This document shows, piece after piece, positions 1 to 8,948 of a stretch of DNA of 64,000 nt (position 1 is its first letter; every line of letters starts with the position of its first letter). This DNA is from Pseudomonas jessenii. GTDB taxonomy: Bacteria; Pseudomonadota; Gammaproteobacteria; Pseudomonadales; Pseudomonadaceae. Where the stretch lies: positions 620,001-684,000 of the forward strand of contig NZ_NIWT01000002.1 in NCBI RefSeq assembly GCF_002236115.1. The letters run 5' to 3'. The notes under the pieces are model-generated. The model was given only the letters and a program-made list of their open reading frames with translations. It did no database searches and had not been told where the DNA came from. A program made the position numbers and the translations under genes.

Positions 1-697
1 CGTGGGCGCCGACCGCCAGTTTGGTGGCGTAGTTGAGGTCCAGGCTCATCCAGCAGTCGAGCATCAGCCAGAAGTCAGGGCCGACGCGTTCGCGCATGGT
101 GGCCAGTTCTTCGAGGTTCTTGCGCAGGCCTTCCTCGCCCTCGGCCGGGCCGTGGTGCAGCGGCATCTTGCCGCCGATGAAACCCATTTTCTGCGCCAGG
201 TCCGGACGGGCGCCGGTGGCGTAGAACTGCAACTCGTCGCGCACCGCACCGCCGAGCAACTGATGCACGGGCTCCTGGCGGATCTTGCCGAGCAAGTCCC
301 ACAGCGCCAGGTCGACGCCGGAGATGGTGTTGATGACGATGCCCTTGCGCCCGTAATACAGGGTCGACTGGTACATCTGGTCCCAGATTTTTTCGATGTC
401 GGTGACCCGGACGCCTTCAAGGAAGCGCGCCAGGTGTTTCTCGACGATGTACGCGGCAGGTTCGCCACCGGTGGTCACGGCAAAACCGACGGTGCCGTCG
501 CTGGCTTCGATTTCCACCACCAGGGTGCCGAGTACGTTGATGCCGAAGGTGCGGCGGCTCTGGCGGTACTCCGGGTATTTGCTCATCGGCGTGGCGATGT
601 GATCGTCGATCCAGTGGCCGTCGGCCTGGTCGTGATAATCCGCGCCGCCGCCTCGCAGAGTGAAAGCGCGGACGTGTTTGATGGTTGGAATGCCCAT
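1..697 (-). CDS. rhmD: L-rhamnonate dehydratase, 3' part outside window
   Basis: Enolase-superfamily dehydratase that removes water from L-rhamnonate to give 2-keto-3-deoxy-L-rhamnonate in non-phosphorylative rhamnose breakdown. Only the first 232 codons are present; the gene runs off the left edge. The N-terminal part closely resembles E. coli Rhm[21 protein letters not shown] early, then NVLGTLVVE, a long capping domain, [20 protein letters not shown] and the barrel stretch [20 protein letters not shown]. The ATG follows an AGGAG ribosome site. It starts 17 bases after the stop of the MFS gene, so the two form one transcript. The family assignment is firm; substrate specificity is inferred from similarity. 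Confidence 0.88.
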   Translation of the reverse strand, partial: MGIPTIKHVRAFTLRGGGADYHDQADGHWIDDHIATPMSKYPEYRQSRRTFGINVLGTLVVEIEASDGTVGFAVTTGGEPAAYIVEKHLARFLEGVRVTDIEKIWDQMYQSTLYYGRKGIVINTISGVDLALWDLLGKIRQEPVHQLLGGAVRDELQFYATGARPDLAQKMGFIGGKMPLHHGPAEGEEGLRKNLEELATMRERVGPDFWLMLDCWMSLDLNYATKLAVGAH

Positions 698-714
698 GGT
701 GTGACTCCTCAGGT

Positions 715-2010
715 TTAAACGGTGGCCGGTTTGTTCGAGGCTTTATGGCCGGGCGCGCGTATGCCCAGCACCAGCAACGCGGCGATGACGGTGGTAGCGG
801 CCAGCACGTACAAGCCTGCTGCCGGTGAGTGGAAGGCGCCTTCGGCCCAGTTCTTCAGCACCGGGGCGATGAAGCCACCGAGAGCGCCGAACGAGTTGAT
901 CAGGGCGATCCCGGCCGCGGCGGCGCTGCCGGCGAGGTAGCTGGAGGGGAAGGTCCAGAACACTGGTTGCACGGCGATGAAGCCGGAGGCGGCAAAGCAC
1001 AGGGCGATGATCCCCAGCAGCGGGTTGCTGAAGGTCACCGAGCAGGCGATCCCGGCGGCGGCCATGAGCAAGGTCAGGCACGCGGTGCGGCGGCGTTCGC
1101 CGGTGCGGTCGCTGTAGCCGGGAATCAGGTAGGCGGCGATCAATGCGCAGATCCAGGGGATCGCTGTCACCAGGCCGACCATCAGCCCGACCTTGGTCCC
1201 CAGCAGCCCTCCGACCTGGCTCGGTAGATAAAACACCACGCCATAGACGCTGGCCTGGATCAGCAGGTAAATCAGGCACAGGTACAGCACCGAGGGTTGG
1301 CAGATCACGTTGAGCAGGCTGCGGCCGTGGTTCTGTTTATGGCTGTCTTCCTGATCGAGCAGGCTTTGCACTTGTTGGCGTTCCTCGACGGTCAGCCACT
1401 TGGCGTCGGCCGGGCGGTTGTCCAGATACCAGTAGGCCCAGATGCCCACAGCCGTCGCCATCAGGCCTTCAACGGCAAACAGCCATTGCCAGCCGTGGAA
1501 GCCGGCGAAGCCGTCCAGCTCCAGCAGCAGGCCGGACAGCGGGCTGCCGAAGATGAACGCCAGCGGTGCACCGAAATAGAAGAAACCCATGGCCTTGCCG
1601 CGCACGGCGCTGGGGAACCAGTAGGTGAGGTAGAGGATCACGCCGGGGAAGAAGCCGGCTTCGGCCACGCCCAGCAGGAAGCGCAGGATGTAGAAGCTGG
1701 TTTCTGTGTGGGCGAAGACCATGGCGGCGGAGACCAGCCCCCAGGTGACCATGATCCGGCACATCCACAGGCGGGCGCCGACGCGGTGCAGGATCAGGTT
1801 GCTCGGCACTTCAAGCAACGCGTAACCCACGAAAAACACCCCGGCGCCGAAGGCGAAGGCGGCATCGCTGATATTGGTGTCGGCTTGAAAGGCTTGTTTG
1901 GCGAACCCGACGTTGGCGCGGTCGAGGAAGGCCATGATGTACATCAGCAGGAGAAACGGGAGTAGCCGCCAGGAAATTTTGGCGAGCAGAGGCGCGGGTA
2001 GAGTCTTCAT
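715..2010 (-). CDS. MFS transporter, anion:cation symporter type
   Basis: A 431-residue 12-helix major facilitator protein of the anion:cation symporter group, which carries sugar acids and other organic anions. The family pattern is visible in [11 protein letters not shown] after the first helix, [20 protein letters not shown] in helix 4 and RGKAMGFF after it. The start at 2010 is preferred because AAAGGA lies about eight bases upstream; an ATG eight codons earlier has no ribosome site. It is transcribed with, and just before, the rhamnonate dehydratase gene, so a rhamnonate or related sugar-acid uptake role is inferred. A divergent LysR gene lies across a 125-base gap. Confidence 0.85.
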   Translation of the reverse strand: MKTLPAPLLAKISWRLLPFLLLMYIMAFLDRANVGFAKQAFQADTNISDAAFAFGAGVFFVGYALLEVPSNLILHRVGARLWMCRIMVTWGLVSAAMVFAHTETSFYILRFLLGVAEAGFFPGVILYLTYWFPSAVRGKAMGFFYFGAPLAFIFGSPLSGLLLELDGFAGFHGWQWLFAVEGLMATAVGIWAYWYLDNRPADAKWLTVEERQQVQSLLDQEDSHKQNHGRSLLNVICQPSVLYLCLIYLLIQASVYGVVFYLPSQVGGLLGTKVGLMVGLVTAIPWICALIAAYLIPGYSDRTGERRRTACLTLLMAAAGIACSVTFSNPLLGIIALCFAASGFIAVQPVFWTFPSSYLAGSAAAAGIALINSFGALGGFIAPVLKNWAEGAFHSPAAGLYVLAATTVIAALLVLGIRAPGHKASNKPATV

Positions 2011-2101
2011 CGCAGTTTTCCTTTGGTAGGGCATTTGTTCTTATGGGGAAGACTGTACGGCCGCTGATCGATGCGTTACAAATCGAATCTAGCTCACAAC
2101 T

Positions 2102-2118
2102 GATACCTTCAGGGTATC
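2102..2118. promoter_or_regulatory. Inverted repeat, probable LysR operator
   Basis: GATACC and GGTATC flank a 5-base centre in the short gap between the divergent transporter and LysR genes. The layout contains the T-N11-A form recognised by LysR regulators. Binding is inferred. Confidence 0.5.
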
Positions 2119-2135
2119 GATAAAAAAGGCCCGTC

Positions 2136-3077
2136 ATGACCACGCCGATCATCTCCCGCAGCCTGCTCAATCGCCTGCGTTACAAGCATCTGCACATGTT
2201 GGTGACGCTCAGCAGCAGCCAGAACCTGCACCGCGCTTCGCAAAGCCTGAACATGTCGCAACCGGCGGCAACCCGCATGCTCCATGAGATTGAAGACATG
2301 TTCGGCTGCGATCTGTTCGAACGCCTGCCGCGGGGGATGCGCCCGACAGCGTTGGGCCAGGAGCTGATTCGCTTTGCCGAGTCGGCCCTCAGTGGCCTCG
2401 ACCGTTGTGCCGAGGATCTGATGGCGCGGCAGCTGGGCGGCTACGGCTATCTGTCGATCGGTACCATCATGGGCGCGGCGCCGGGCCTGGTGATGGATTC
2501 GATTGCTGAAATCAAGTCGCTCAATCCGCAGCTGCGGATCCGCATCATGGGCGACACCAGCGATCAGGTGATCCAGTTGCTGGAACAGGGTCGCATCGAC
2601 CTGGCCATCGCCCGGCGCAATGCCGCCACCGACAGTGAGCATTACGTCTTCGAGCAACTGGGTAACGAACGCTTGCTGGTGGTGGTGCACGCCGGCCACC
2701 CGCTGGCGCGACGCAAAAAACTGGAGATGGCGGAGCTGGTCAGCGGTTGGCCGTGGATCCTGCAACCGGAAACCAGTCCGGCGCGCATCGGTCTGGATCA
2801 GGCGTTGCAGCGCCTGGCGTTGCCGTTGCCGGCAGACATCATCGAATGCAGTTCGGTGTACTCCATGCAGCAACTGATTCAGCTGACCGACGCGATCATG
2901 GTGCTGTCGGAAACCGCATTGCGCGACTATCTTAAAATGGGCCTGGTGGTGGCGTTGCCGGTGGAACTGGATGTGCAGATGGCGCCATTCGGGTTGTTGT
3001 TGCGCAAGGGCGAGCACATCAGCCGGGAGTTGGGGTTGTTCATCGATCTGCTGCGACGAAAAGCCGCGGTTTTTTGA
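2136..3077 (+). CDS. LysR-family transcriptional regulator
   Basis: A 313-residue LysR regulator. The N-terminal winged helix covers about residues 14-73 (LHMLVTLSSSQNLHRASQSL then SQPAATRMLHEIE) and a substrate-binding domain of two lobes follows (LSIGTIMGAAPGLVMDSI; DLAIARRN). An AAAAAAGG stretch stands seven bases before the ATG. It is divergent from the sugar-acid transporter and rhamnonate dehydratase genes and probably controls them in response to an intermediate of the pathway. The following molybdenum-enzyme operon begins 176 bases downstream and could be a second target, but nothing shows this. Confidence 0.88.
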   Translation: MTTPIISRSLLNRLRYKHLHMLVTLSSSQNLHRASQSLNMSQPAATRMLHEIEDMFGCDLFERLPRGMRPTALGQELIRFAESALSGLDRCAEDLMARQLGGYGYLSIGTIMGAAPGLVMDSIAEIKSLNPQLRIRIMGDTSDQVIQLLEQGRIDLAIARRNAATDSEHYVFEQLGNERLLVVVHAGHPLARRKKLEMAELVSGWPWILQPETSPARIGLDQALQRLALPLPADIIECSSVYSMQQLIQLTDAIMVLSETALRDYLKMGLVVALPVELDVQMAPFGLLLRKGEHISRELGLFIDLLRRKAAVF

Positions 3078-3253
3078 TTTCTTGGTCAGTTTTTAGTTTT
3101 CCGCGAAGGCATAAGCCTATAAACTTAACCTTTCGGTCAGCTTTGCACTGTCAACAACAGCCCTTTGCATCGTCGAAAAGGGCTTCTGCAAGACTCGAGA
3201 TTTCCAGAACATAACCAGAAGGGCGGACCCCATAACCGCCCAGAGGATGATCC

Positions 3254-6085
3254 ATGTCCAACCGTGATATATCCCGGCGCTCGTTCCTTCAGGGCGGGCT
3301 GGTAGCGGGTGTGAGCGTGACGCTCACGCCATTGAGCAGCCAGGCGCTGGCCGCCTTGATGGAAAACAGCGTGACCGTGCCGTCCGAGCAGTGGCTTGGC
3401 AACAATGGCAAGGCGCGCGCCCGTAACGATGCCTTGTCCAAGGTCTGCGGCAGCAAGGTCTTTGCCCGCGACATCCGCGCCAAGGACATGCCGGGCTGGC
3501 CGCAGCAGCAAGGCCACGCCATGCTGCTCAAAACCATCAAGGCCGACCACATCTTTGCAGGCATCGACCTGTCGTGGCTCGGTGCCGAGTTGCAACCGGA
3601 CCGCATCGTCACCGCCGAAGACCTGGTCAAGGACGGTATCGTGTTCCCCGAGGAGCACGCCCCGGATCCGCTGTTGCCGGCCGGCAAGGTGCCGATGTTC
3701 ATCGGCCACCCGGTGGCGATCCTGATCTGGAACGACTTCGAGCGCTTCCGTCAGGCCAAGAACCAACTCAAATTCAATGACAAGGCGATTCGTTACGGTG
3801 CCCAGGTGCCGTTCTACGAAGGCGATCCGTACGGCAGCTTCCGCTACGTGCGCGTCGGCGGCGCGACCTCGGCGGACGAAGACGAATTCGCCAGCCTCAA
3901 GGATTCGATTCTGTTCCCGATGCTGAAAAACCGTCGTCCGGTGTGGAACTCCCAGCCGAACCTGCACGGCAACTTGACCGAGCGCGGGTTGTTCTACGCC
4001 GAGCGCATGAAGCAGCAGATCGATACGCCGCCGGACAACTGGCTGGTGTTCGACGAACGCTACAAGACCCCATCGATCGAACCGGCCGCCCTGGAGCCTG
4101 ACAACGGCAACGGCTGGTACGACCCGGCCACCAAGACCCTGCATTTCGTCGTCGCCACCCAGTGTCCGCTGGAAGCCGCGACCGAAACCGCGAAGATGAT
4201 CGCGCCGTCGCGTTTCGGCCTGGCCAACCTGAACATGCACCCAGGTTACACCGTCGGTTACGGCTCCAAGGACCACAACATTTTCGTCTACTACGCAGCC
4301 CTCGCAGCGTTGTACGGCGCCGGTGTACCGGTACGCCTGGCCAACGACCGCTACGAGCAGTTCCAGAGTGGCATCAAGCGTCACCCGTTCGACATTCGCT
4401 ACCAATTGGCGGTGGACAAGAACGACCACAGCTTCAAGATTTTCCGCTCCGAGATGAGCGTCGACGGTGGCGGACGAATCAACTACAGCCCGTCGGTGGC
4501 TGCGGTGGGCGCCACGGCCGCACAGTCGATCTACTACATGCCGCAGAACGATCTGCAGGTCACGGCTTATCACTCCCGCGCCGTTGAAGCCGGGTCGATG
4601 CGTGGCTACGGCACCCTGCAAAGCATGGCGGCGACCGAGATGATGGTCGACGAAATCGCCGATCGCCTCGGTGTCGATGCCATTGAGTTGCGTCGCAAGA
4701 ACGCACTGCGCTCGGGCATGAAAAACACCCAGGGCGCGATCCCGGCCGGTGCCTTGCGCCTGCACGAGATTCTCGACAAGGCGGCGGTCCACGACACCTG
4801 GAAAAACCGCGACGCGATCAAGAAACAACGCGAAGCCGCCGATCCGGACAACTGGTACGGGGTGGGTTTCGCCATCTGCCAGAAAGACTTCGGCACCGGT
4901 TCCGAAGCGCCGATGGCCAGCATTGAATTCACCGCCGAAGGTCGCATCAGCCTGCGCCACATCGGTATCGAAATCGGCACCGGCATGTCCACCTCCCAGG
5001 CCATGGTCGTGGCCGATTTCCTCGGTGTTCCGGCGCACGAAGTGAAGACCGGCGAAACCGAATGGAAAGAGTTGCAGCTGGTCAGTGGCGGCAACCCGTA
5101 CATCATGAGCCAGGCCGAGCAGGACAACTTCCTGCGCAATCCACGCTGGGTCGGCAAGGTCGCTTCGGCTTCGTCGGCCACCAACTCGGCGTACTACTTC
5201 AGCCACGCGACCCGTGAAGCGGCGCGCGTGCTGTTCAACCACGGCCTGTGGCCGGCGGCGCTGGAAATCTGGCGACAAGGCCCTTACGGCGGTCAGGCCA
5301 ACCCTTACGTGGTGCGCCGCGAAGACGCCCATTGGGTCGACGGCAAGCTCACGGCCAACGGTATGGAGCCACTGCCTTTCGCCATGCTGGCCAAGCGCGT
5401 TCACGAACGTGGCCTGGTGAGCGGCGCCACCGTGCACGGTTTCAACCGCTGGAGCTGGGCCGAGGCCGAGTTCAGCATCGATGGCGTGCGTGAGCGCTTG
5501 CCGCTCGACGGTCTGGCCGTGAAGTACGGCGACGGTGCACCGAAGGCGAAGAAGGCGCAGATGAACAGCGCCGGTTTCCATCTGCTGGATCGGCAGGGCA
5601 TCGCCTACCCGGCAACCCAGCTGAACAACGCGGCGGTGACTTACTACAGCCCGGTCGCGACGCTGGTGGAAGTGAAGGTCAATAAGGGTTCGAACGAAGT
5701 GTCGGTACTCAACCATCACTCGTGGGTCGAGTGCGGTCGGGTGCTGGTGGAAGAACTGGTCAGGGGTCAGCTCGAAGGCGGGATCGCCATGGGCATCGGC
5801 CATGCGCTGATGGAAGAGATGCCGTTGTACGAAGGCGGGCCGGGGGAGGGTGACTGGAACTTCAACCGTTACCGCTTGCCGATGGCGCGTCACGTCGCGG
5901 TGTGGAAACAGACCGCGGAAATCCTGCCGCCATTGTCGCCGAGCGACCCGTCCAAGGGCATCGCCGAGGTGGTGATGATCCCGGTGGTCGGTGCCATCGG
6001 TAACGCCGTGGCCCATGCCATCGGTAAACGTGTCCGCGACCTGCCTATCACTTCTGCACGCATCAAGGAGGCCCTCAATGGCTAA
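3254..6085 (+). CDS. Molybdenum hydroxylase, large Moco-binding subunit, Tat-exported
   Basis: A 943-residue xanthine dehydrogenase-family protein of the isoquinoline 1-oxidoreductase beta / periplasmic aldehyde dehydrogenase kind. It binds the molybdopterin cofactor and oxidises an aldehyde or N-heterocycle. A twin-arginine signal is clear (SRRSFLQGGLVAGVSVTL, residues 7-24), so the complex works in the periplasm after folding. It starts with a GAGG ribosome site and overlaps the next gene by eight bases. The three-subunit layout resembles clusters in P. putida annotated as isoquinoline 1-oxidoreductase plus cytochrome. The true substrate cannot be read from sequence. A long open frame on the opposite strand is a codon-bias shadow. 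Confidence 0.85.
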   Translation: MSNRDISRRSFLQGGLVAGVSVTLTPLSSQALAALMENSVTVPSEQWLGNNGKARARNDALSKVCGSKVFARDIRAKDMPGWPQQQGHAMLLKTIKADHIFAGIDLSWLGAELQPDRIVTAEDLVKDGIVFPEEHAPDPLLPAGKVPMFIGHPVAILIWNDFERFRQAKNQLKFNDKAIRYGAQVPFYEGDPYGSFRYVRVGGATSADEDEFASLKDSILFPMLKNRRPVWNSQPNLHGNLTERGLFYAERMKQQIDTPPDNWLVFDERYKTPSIEPAALEPDNGNGWYDPATKTLHFVVATQCPLEAATETAKMIAPSRFGLANLNMHPGYTVGYGSKDHNIFVYYAALAALYGAGVPVRLANDRYEQFQSGIKRHPFDIRYQLAVDKNDHSFKIFRSEMSVDGGGRINYSPSVAAVGATAAQSIYYMPQNDLQVTAYHSRAVEAGSMRGYGTLQSMAATEMMVDEIADRLGVDAIELRRKNALRSGMKNTQGAIPAGALRLHEILDKAAVHDTWKNRDAIKKQREAADPDNWYGVGFAICQKDFGTGSEAPMASIEFTAEGRISLRHIGIEIGTGMSTSQAMVVADFLGVPAHEVKTGETEWKELQLVSGGNPYIMSQAEQDNFLRNPRWVGKVASASSATNSAYYFSHATREAARVLFNHGLWPAALEIWRQGPYGGQANPYVVRREDAHWVDGKLTANGMEPLPFAMLAKRVHERGLVSGATVHGFNRWSWAEAEFSIDGVRERLPLDGLAVKYGDGAPKAKKAQMNSAGFHLLDRQGIAYPATQLNNAAVTYYSPVATLVEVKVNKGSNEVSVLNHHSWVECGRVLVEELVRGQLEGGIAMGIGHALMEEMPLYEGGPGEGDWNFNRYRLPMARHVAVWKQTAEILPPLSPSDPSKGIAEVVMIPVVGAIGNAVAHAIGKRVRDLPITSARIKEALNG

Positions 6086-6617
6086 CCGTCCGCTTCAACT
6101 GACCCTCAACGGTCAATCCGTCGGCCCGGTGGACATCCCTGATGACCTGCCGATGATCGACTACCTGCACGAATACAAGAACCTCACCGGTTCGCGCCTG
6201 GGCTGCGGCCAGGGCATCTGCCACGCCTGCGTGGTGATCGTCGACAACCCGGACGGCACCAGTGAAGAAGTGCGCACCTGCATCACCGGCGCGCACTATT
6301 TCGAAGGCAAGAAGGTTCGGACCATCGAAGGCCATGCGACCTGCGACGAGCAGGGTAAGGTCACCGAGCTGAACCCGATCCAGCAGCGTTTCGTCGACGA
6401 GTTCGCCTTCCAGTGCAGCTACTGCGCGCCAGGCTTCGTGAATGCCGCGACCGTGCTGGTGGAAAAGCTGCAGCGTCAGCCCATCGTCAAAAGCCAGCTG
6501 GAAAAAGTCATCGAGGACAGCCTCGGTCATCACATCTGCCGTTGCACCGGGTACGTGCGCTACTACAGCGCCACCCGCAACGTGCTGACCGATCTCGGCC
6601 TGGTCAAGGAGGGTTAA
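6078..6617 (+). CDS. 2Fe-2S subunit of the molybdenum hydroxylase
   Basis: A 179-residue small subunit that carries electrons from the molybdenum site. The plant-type ferredoxin cluster is held by C43, C48, C51 and C68 (LGCGQGICHACVV); the second cluster has FQCSYCAPGF and CRCTGY. The start at 6078 lies inside the end of the large-subunit gene behind an AAGGAGG site, giving an eight-base overlap and likely translational coupling. It lacks its own export signal, so it probably travels folded with the Tat-exported large subunit. The cytochrome gene starts two bases after its stop. Confidence 0.9.
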   Translation: MANRPLQLTLNGQSVGPVDIPDDLPMIDYLHEYKNLTGSRLGCGQGICHACVVIVDNPDGTSEEVRTCITGAHYFEGKKVRTIEGHATCDEQGKVTELNPIQQRFVDEFAFQCSYCAPGFVNAATVLVEKLQRQPIVKSQLEKVIEDSLGHHICRCTGYVRYYSATRNVLTDLGLVKEG

Positions 6618-6619
6618 GC

Positions 6620-7858
6620 ATGAAGCTTCTACTTAGCCGCCTGGCGTTGGCGGTTGGTCTGGCTGCGCCTGTGGTGGCAGCTCACGCCGATGATGCACAG
6701 GTCAAGCAAGGCGAGTACCTCGCCCGCGCCGCCGACTGCATGGCGTGCCACACCGCACCGGGTGGCGCGCCGTACGCGGGTGGCCTGCCGATCGTGTCGC
6801 CGTTCGGCACGATCTACGGCACCAACATCACCCCGAGCAAAGAGCACGGTATCGGTCTGTACAACGATGACGAGTTCTTCGCCGCGCTGACCGAAGGCAA
6901 GCGCCGTGATGGCGCGAACCTGTATCCGGCGATGCCCTACACCTCGTATCACCTGATCCCGCGTGCAGATTCCGACGCGATTCATGCCTACCTGAAAACC
7001 GTCGAGCCGATCGAACGCGCGGCACCGGTCACCAGCCTGAGCTTCCCGTTCAACGTGCGCCTGGGCCTGATGGGCTGGAACATGATGTACGGCAAGGACG
7101 TGAAGCTGGAACCGGCTGAAGGCAAAAGCGAAGCCTGGAAGCGCGGTCAGTACATGGTCGACGTGCTGGGGCACTGTGGCGAGTGCCACACCCCGCGCGG
7201 CCTGCCCGGTGCTATGCAGATGGACAAACGCATGACCGGCGGCATTCTCAATGGTTATCTGGCGCCGAGTCTGCTGGCGACAGATCTGGCGTCCCGTGGT
7301 TGGAATCATCAGGACCTGAGCTCGTTCCTCAAACACGGCATGAGCGCCCAGGGCACGATGTTCAACGAGATGTTCCCGGTGTTCCACAACAGCACCCAGG
7401 GCCTCAGCGATCCGGATCTGGCGGCGATGGCGACTTTCCTGCTCGGCGATCAGCCGCCTGCGGCGAAAGTGCTCGTCGAAGTGCCGTTGGACAAACTGAG
7501 CCCGAGTGCCCAGCGTGGCCGTCAGGAATATTTGAATGTCTGCGCCGGTTGCCATGCGCCGGGCGGTGAGGGCAAACCGCACATCGCCGTCGCCATGCGC
7601 GGCAACACCACGCTGCGCCTGGAAGATCCGCGCAACCTGGTGCGGGTGATCGACGACGGTATCGGTGAGCAGAAGTTCTCCGGATTCGAACACATGCAAC
7701 CGATGCCAGGGTTTGTCGATAAGCTGAATGACGAACAACTCACGGACCTGCTGAACTACCTGCGTCAGGGCTGGGGTGGTCAGCCGAATGATCTGGCAGT
7801 GAACGACGTGCAGAAGTTGCGGGCCGATGCGCCGCCGCTCGAGCACAAGGCCCACTGA
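6620..7858 (+). CDS. Tri-heme cytochrome c subunit
   Basis: A 412-residue exported cytochrome with three heme sites: CMACH, CGECH and CAGCH. A signal peptide of about 22 residues ends at AAHADD. It resembles the membrane cytochrome subunits of gluconate and alcohol dehydrogenases and of the periplasmic aldehyde oxidoreductases. It would pass electrons from the iron-sulfur subunit to the quinone pool or terminal oxidase, which makes this hydroxylase respiratory instead of NAD- or oxygen-linked. The start follows an AAGGAGGG site two bases after the previous stop. The xdhC-like gene begins one base after its stop codon. Confidence 0.9.
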   Translation: MKLLLSRLALAVGLAAPVVAAHADDAQVKQGEYLARAADCMACHTAPGGAPYAGGLPIVSPFGTIYGTNITPSKEHGIGLYNDDEFFAALTEGKRRDGANLYPAMPYTSYHLIPRADSDAIHAYLKTVEPIERAAPVTSLSFPFNVRLGLMGWNMMYGKDVKLEPAEGKSEAWKRGQYMVDVLGHCGECHTPRGLPGAMQMDKRMTGGILNGYLAPSLLATDLASRGWNHQDLSSFLKHGMSAQGTMFNEMFPVFHNSTQGLSDPDLAAMATFLLGDQPPAAKVLVEVPLDKLSPSAQRGRQEYLNVCAGCHAPGGEGKPHIAVAMRGNTTLRLEDPRNLVRVIDDGIGEQKFSGFEHMQPMPGFVDKLNDEQLTDLLNYLRQGWGGQPNDLAVNDVQKLRADAPPLEHKAH

Positions 7859-7859
7859 T

Positions 7860-8831
7860 ATGCAGCATCTGGATCTGCAAGTGGTGCGTCGGGCGCTGGA
7901 GTGGTCGGCGGCTGGTCAGCGCATCTGGCTGTGTACGGTGCTGGCCACTTACGGCTCGGCACCGCGCGCACCGGGTTCGCTGCTGGCGGTGAACACGCAG
8001 GGGCACTGGATTGGCTCGCTGTCCGGTGGCTGTGTCGAGGAAGACTTTCTCGAGCGGGTCGCCGAGGGCGCGTTTCTGGAGCCAGTCAGCGTTGTTCGTT
8101 ACGGCGAAGGCGACGATCCACGCTCACGCGTCAGCCTGCCCTGTGGCGGGGTTCTGGATGTACTGGTCGAGAAGCTTGATGCCGATTGCGAGGTGCAAGC
8201 GCATCTGCGGGAACTGGAGTCGGCGCTGTTGGGTCGACGTCGGTTGATCCGCGAAGTGGATCTGCAAAGCGGTGCGCGCAGCTTGTTCGATGATCGTGAG
8301 CAGGGTGTGCGTATCGAGCGTGAAATCGACCGGGTGCGTGTACGCGTCGGCGCGGCCCAGCGCTTGCTGCTGGCGGGGTATTCCAGTGTCGCCCAGGCCT
8401 GTGCGGAGTTTGCCGTGGGGCTTGGGTTCGAGGTGATTCTGTGTGACCCGCGGGACGAAGTGCTCGAAGGCGTCGTGCTGGAAAACGTGGAGATTCGCCG
8501 TCAACTGCCGTCGGTGTTCATCGCTGACGGCGGTTGCCACAGCGACACGGCGGTGGTGGCGTTGACCCACGATCCACGTATCGACGATTTGGCGATGATG
8601 GAGGCAGTGCGTACCGAAGCGTTTTACATCGGAGTGATGGGCTCCTTGCAGACTTCGCAAAAGCGCTTCGAGCGGTTGCGGCGCATCGGTGGTCTGGGGG
8701 ATGTCGAGTTGGGGCGGATTCATGCTCCCATCGGGCTGAACCTGGGCAGCAAGACGCCGGCAGAGATCGCGCTGGCGGTACTGGCCGATATCTTGCGGAT
8801 CCGAAGCGGTATCCCACGAGATCGTCTCTAA
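7860..8831 (+). CDS. XdhC-family molybdenum cofactor maturation protein
   Basis: A 323-residue XdhC/CoxI protein. The family binds molybdenum cofactor, promotes its sulfuration and hands it to xanthine dehydrogenase-type enzymes. Visible marks are TYGSAPRAPGSLLAV, the SGGCVEEDF motif and a C-terminal Rossmann-like domain (LLLAGYSSVAQACAEFA; GVMGSLQTSQKRFERL). It is the last gene of the four-gene hydroxylase operon, consistent with service to that enzyme. The ATG at 7860 was chosen because it sits directly after the cytochrome stop; an in-frame start 33 bases upstream would lie inside that gene. A REP pair follows. Confidence 0.88.
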   Translation: MQHLDLQVVRRALEWSAAGQRIWLCTVLATYGSAPRAPGSLLAVNTQGHWIGSLSGGCVEEDFLERVAEGAFLEPVSVVRYGEGDDPRSRVSLPCGGVLDVLVEKLDADCEVQAHLRELESALLGRRRLIREVDLQSGARSLFDDREQGVRIEREIDRVRVRVGAAQRLLLAGYSSVAQACAEFAVGLGFEVILCDPRDEVLEGVVLENVEIRRQLPSVFIADGGCHSDTAVVALTHDPRIDDLAMMEAVRTEAFYIGVMGSLQTSQKRFERLRRIGGLGDVELGRIHAPIGLNLGSKTPAEIALAVLADILRIRSGIPRDRL

Positions 8832-8842
8832 CCCCCAAAACC

Positions 8843-8933
8843 TGTGGGAGCGAGCTTGCTCGCGATGAGGTCGTAACATCCAACACATTCGTTGGCTGCC
8901 AGACCGATATCGCGAGCAGGCTCGCTCCCACAA
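8843..8933. repeat. Inverted pair of REP elements
   Basis: Two copies of a Pseudomonas REP sequence face each other: TGTGGGAGCGAGCTTGCTCG at 8843 and its near reverse complement ending at 8933, each able to form a small hairpin. The spacer is about 42 bases. The pair lies between two convergent genes, the usual position for such doublets. Confidence 0.88.
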
Positions 8934-8948
8934 TGTATTGCGTGTCGC

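Noticed and set aside
2..718. Plus-strand open frame at the left edge
   Set aside because: Antisense of the rhamnonate dehydratase gene, whose protein matches its family closely.
3137..6016. Very long open frame (959 codons) on the minus strand
   Set aside because: Lies opposite the molybdenum hydroxylase gene; composition is rich in His, Arg and Val as expected for antisense of GC-rich code, with no domain words.
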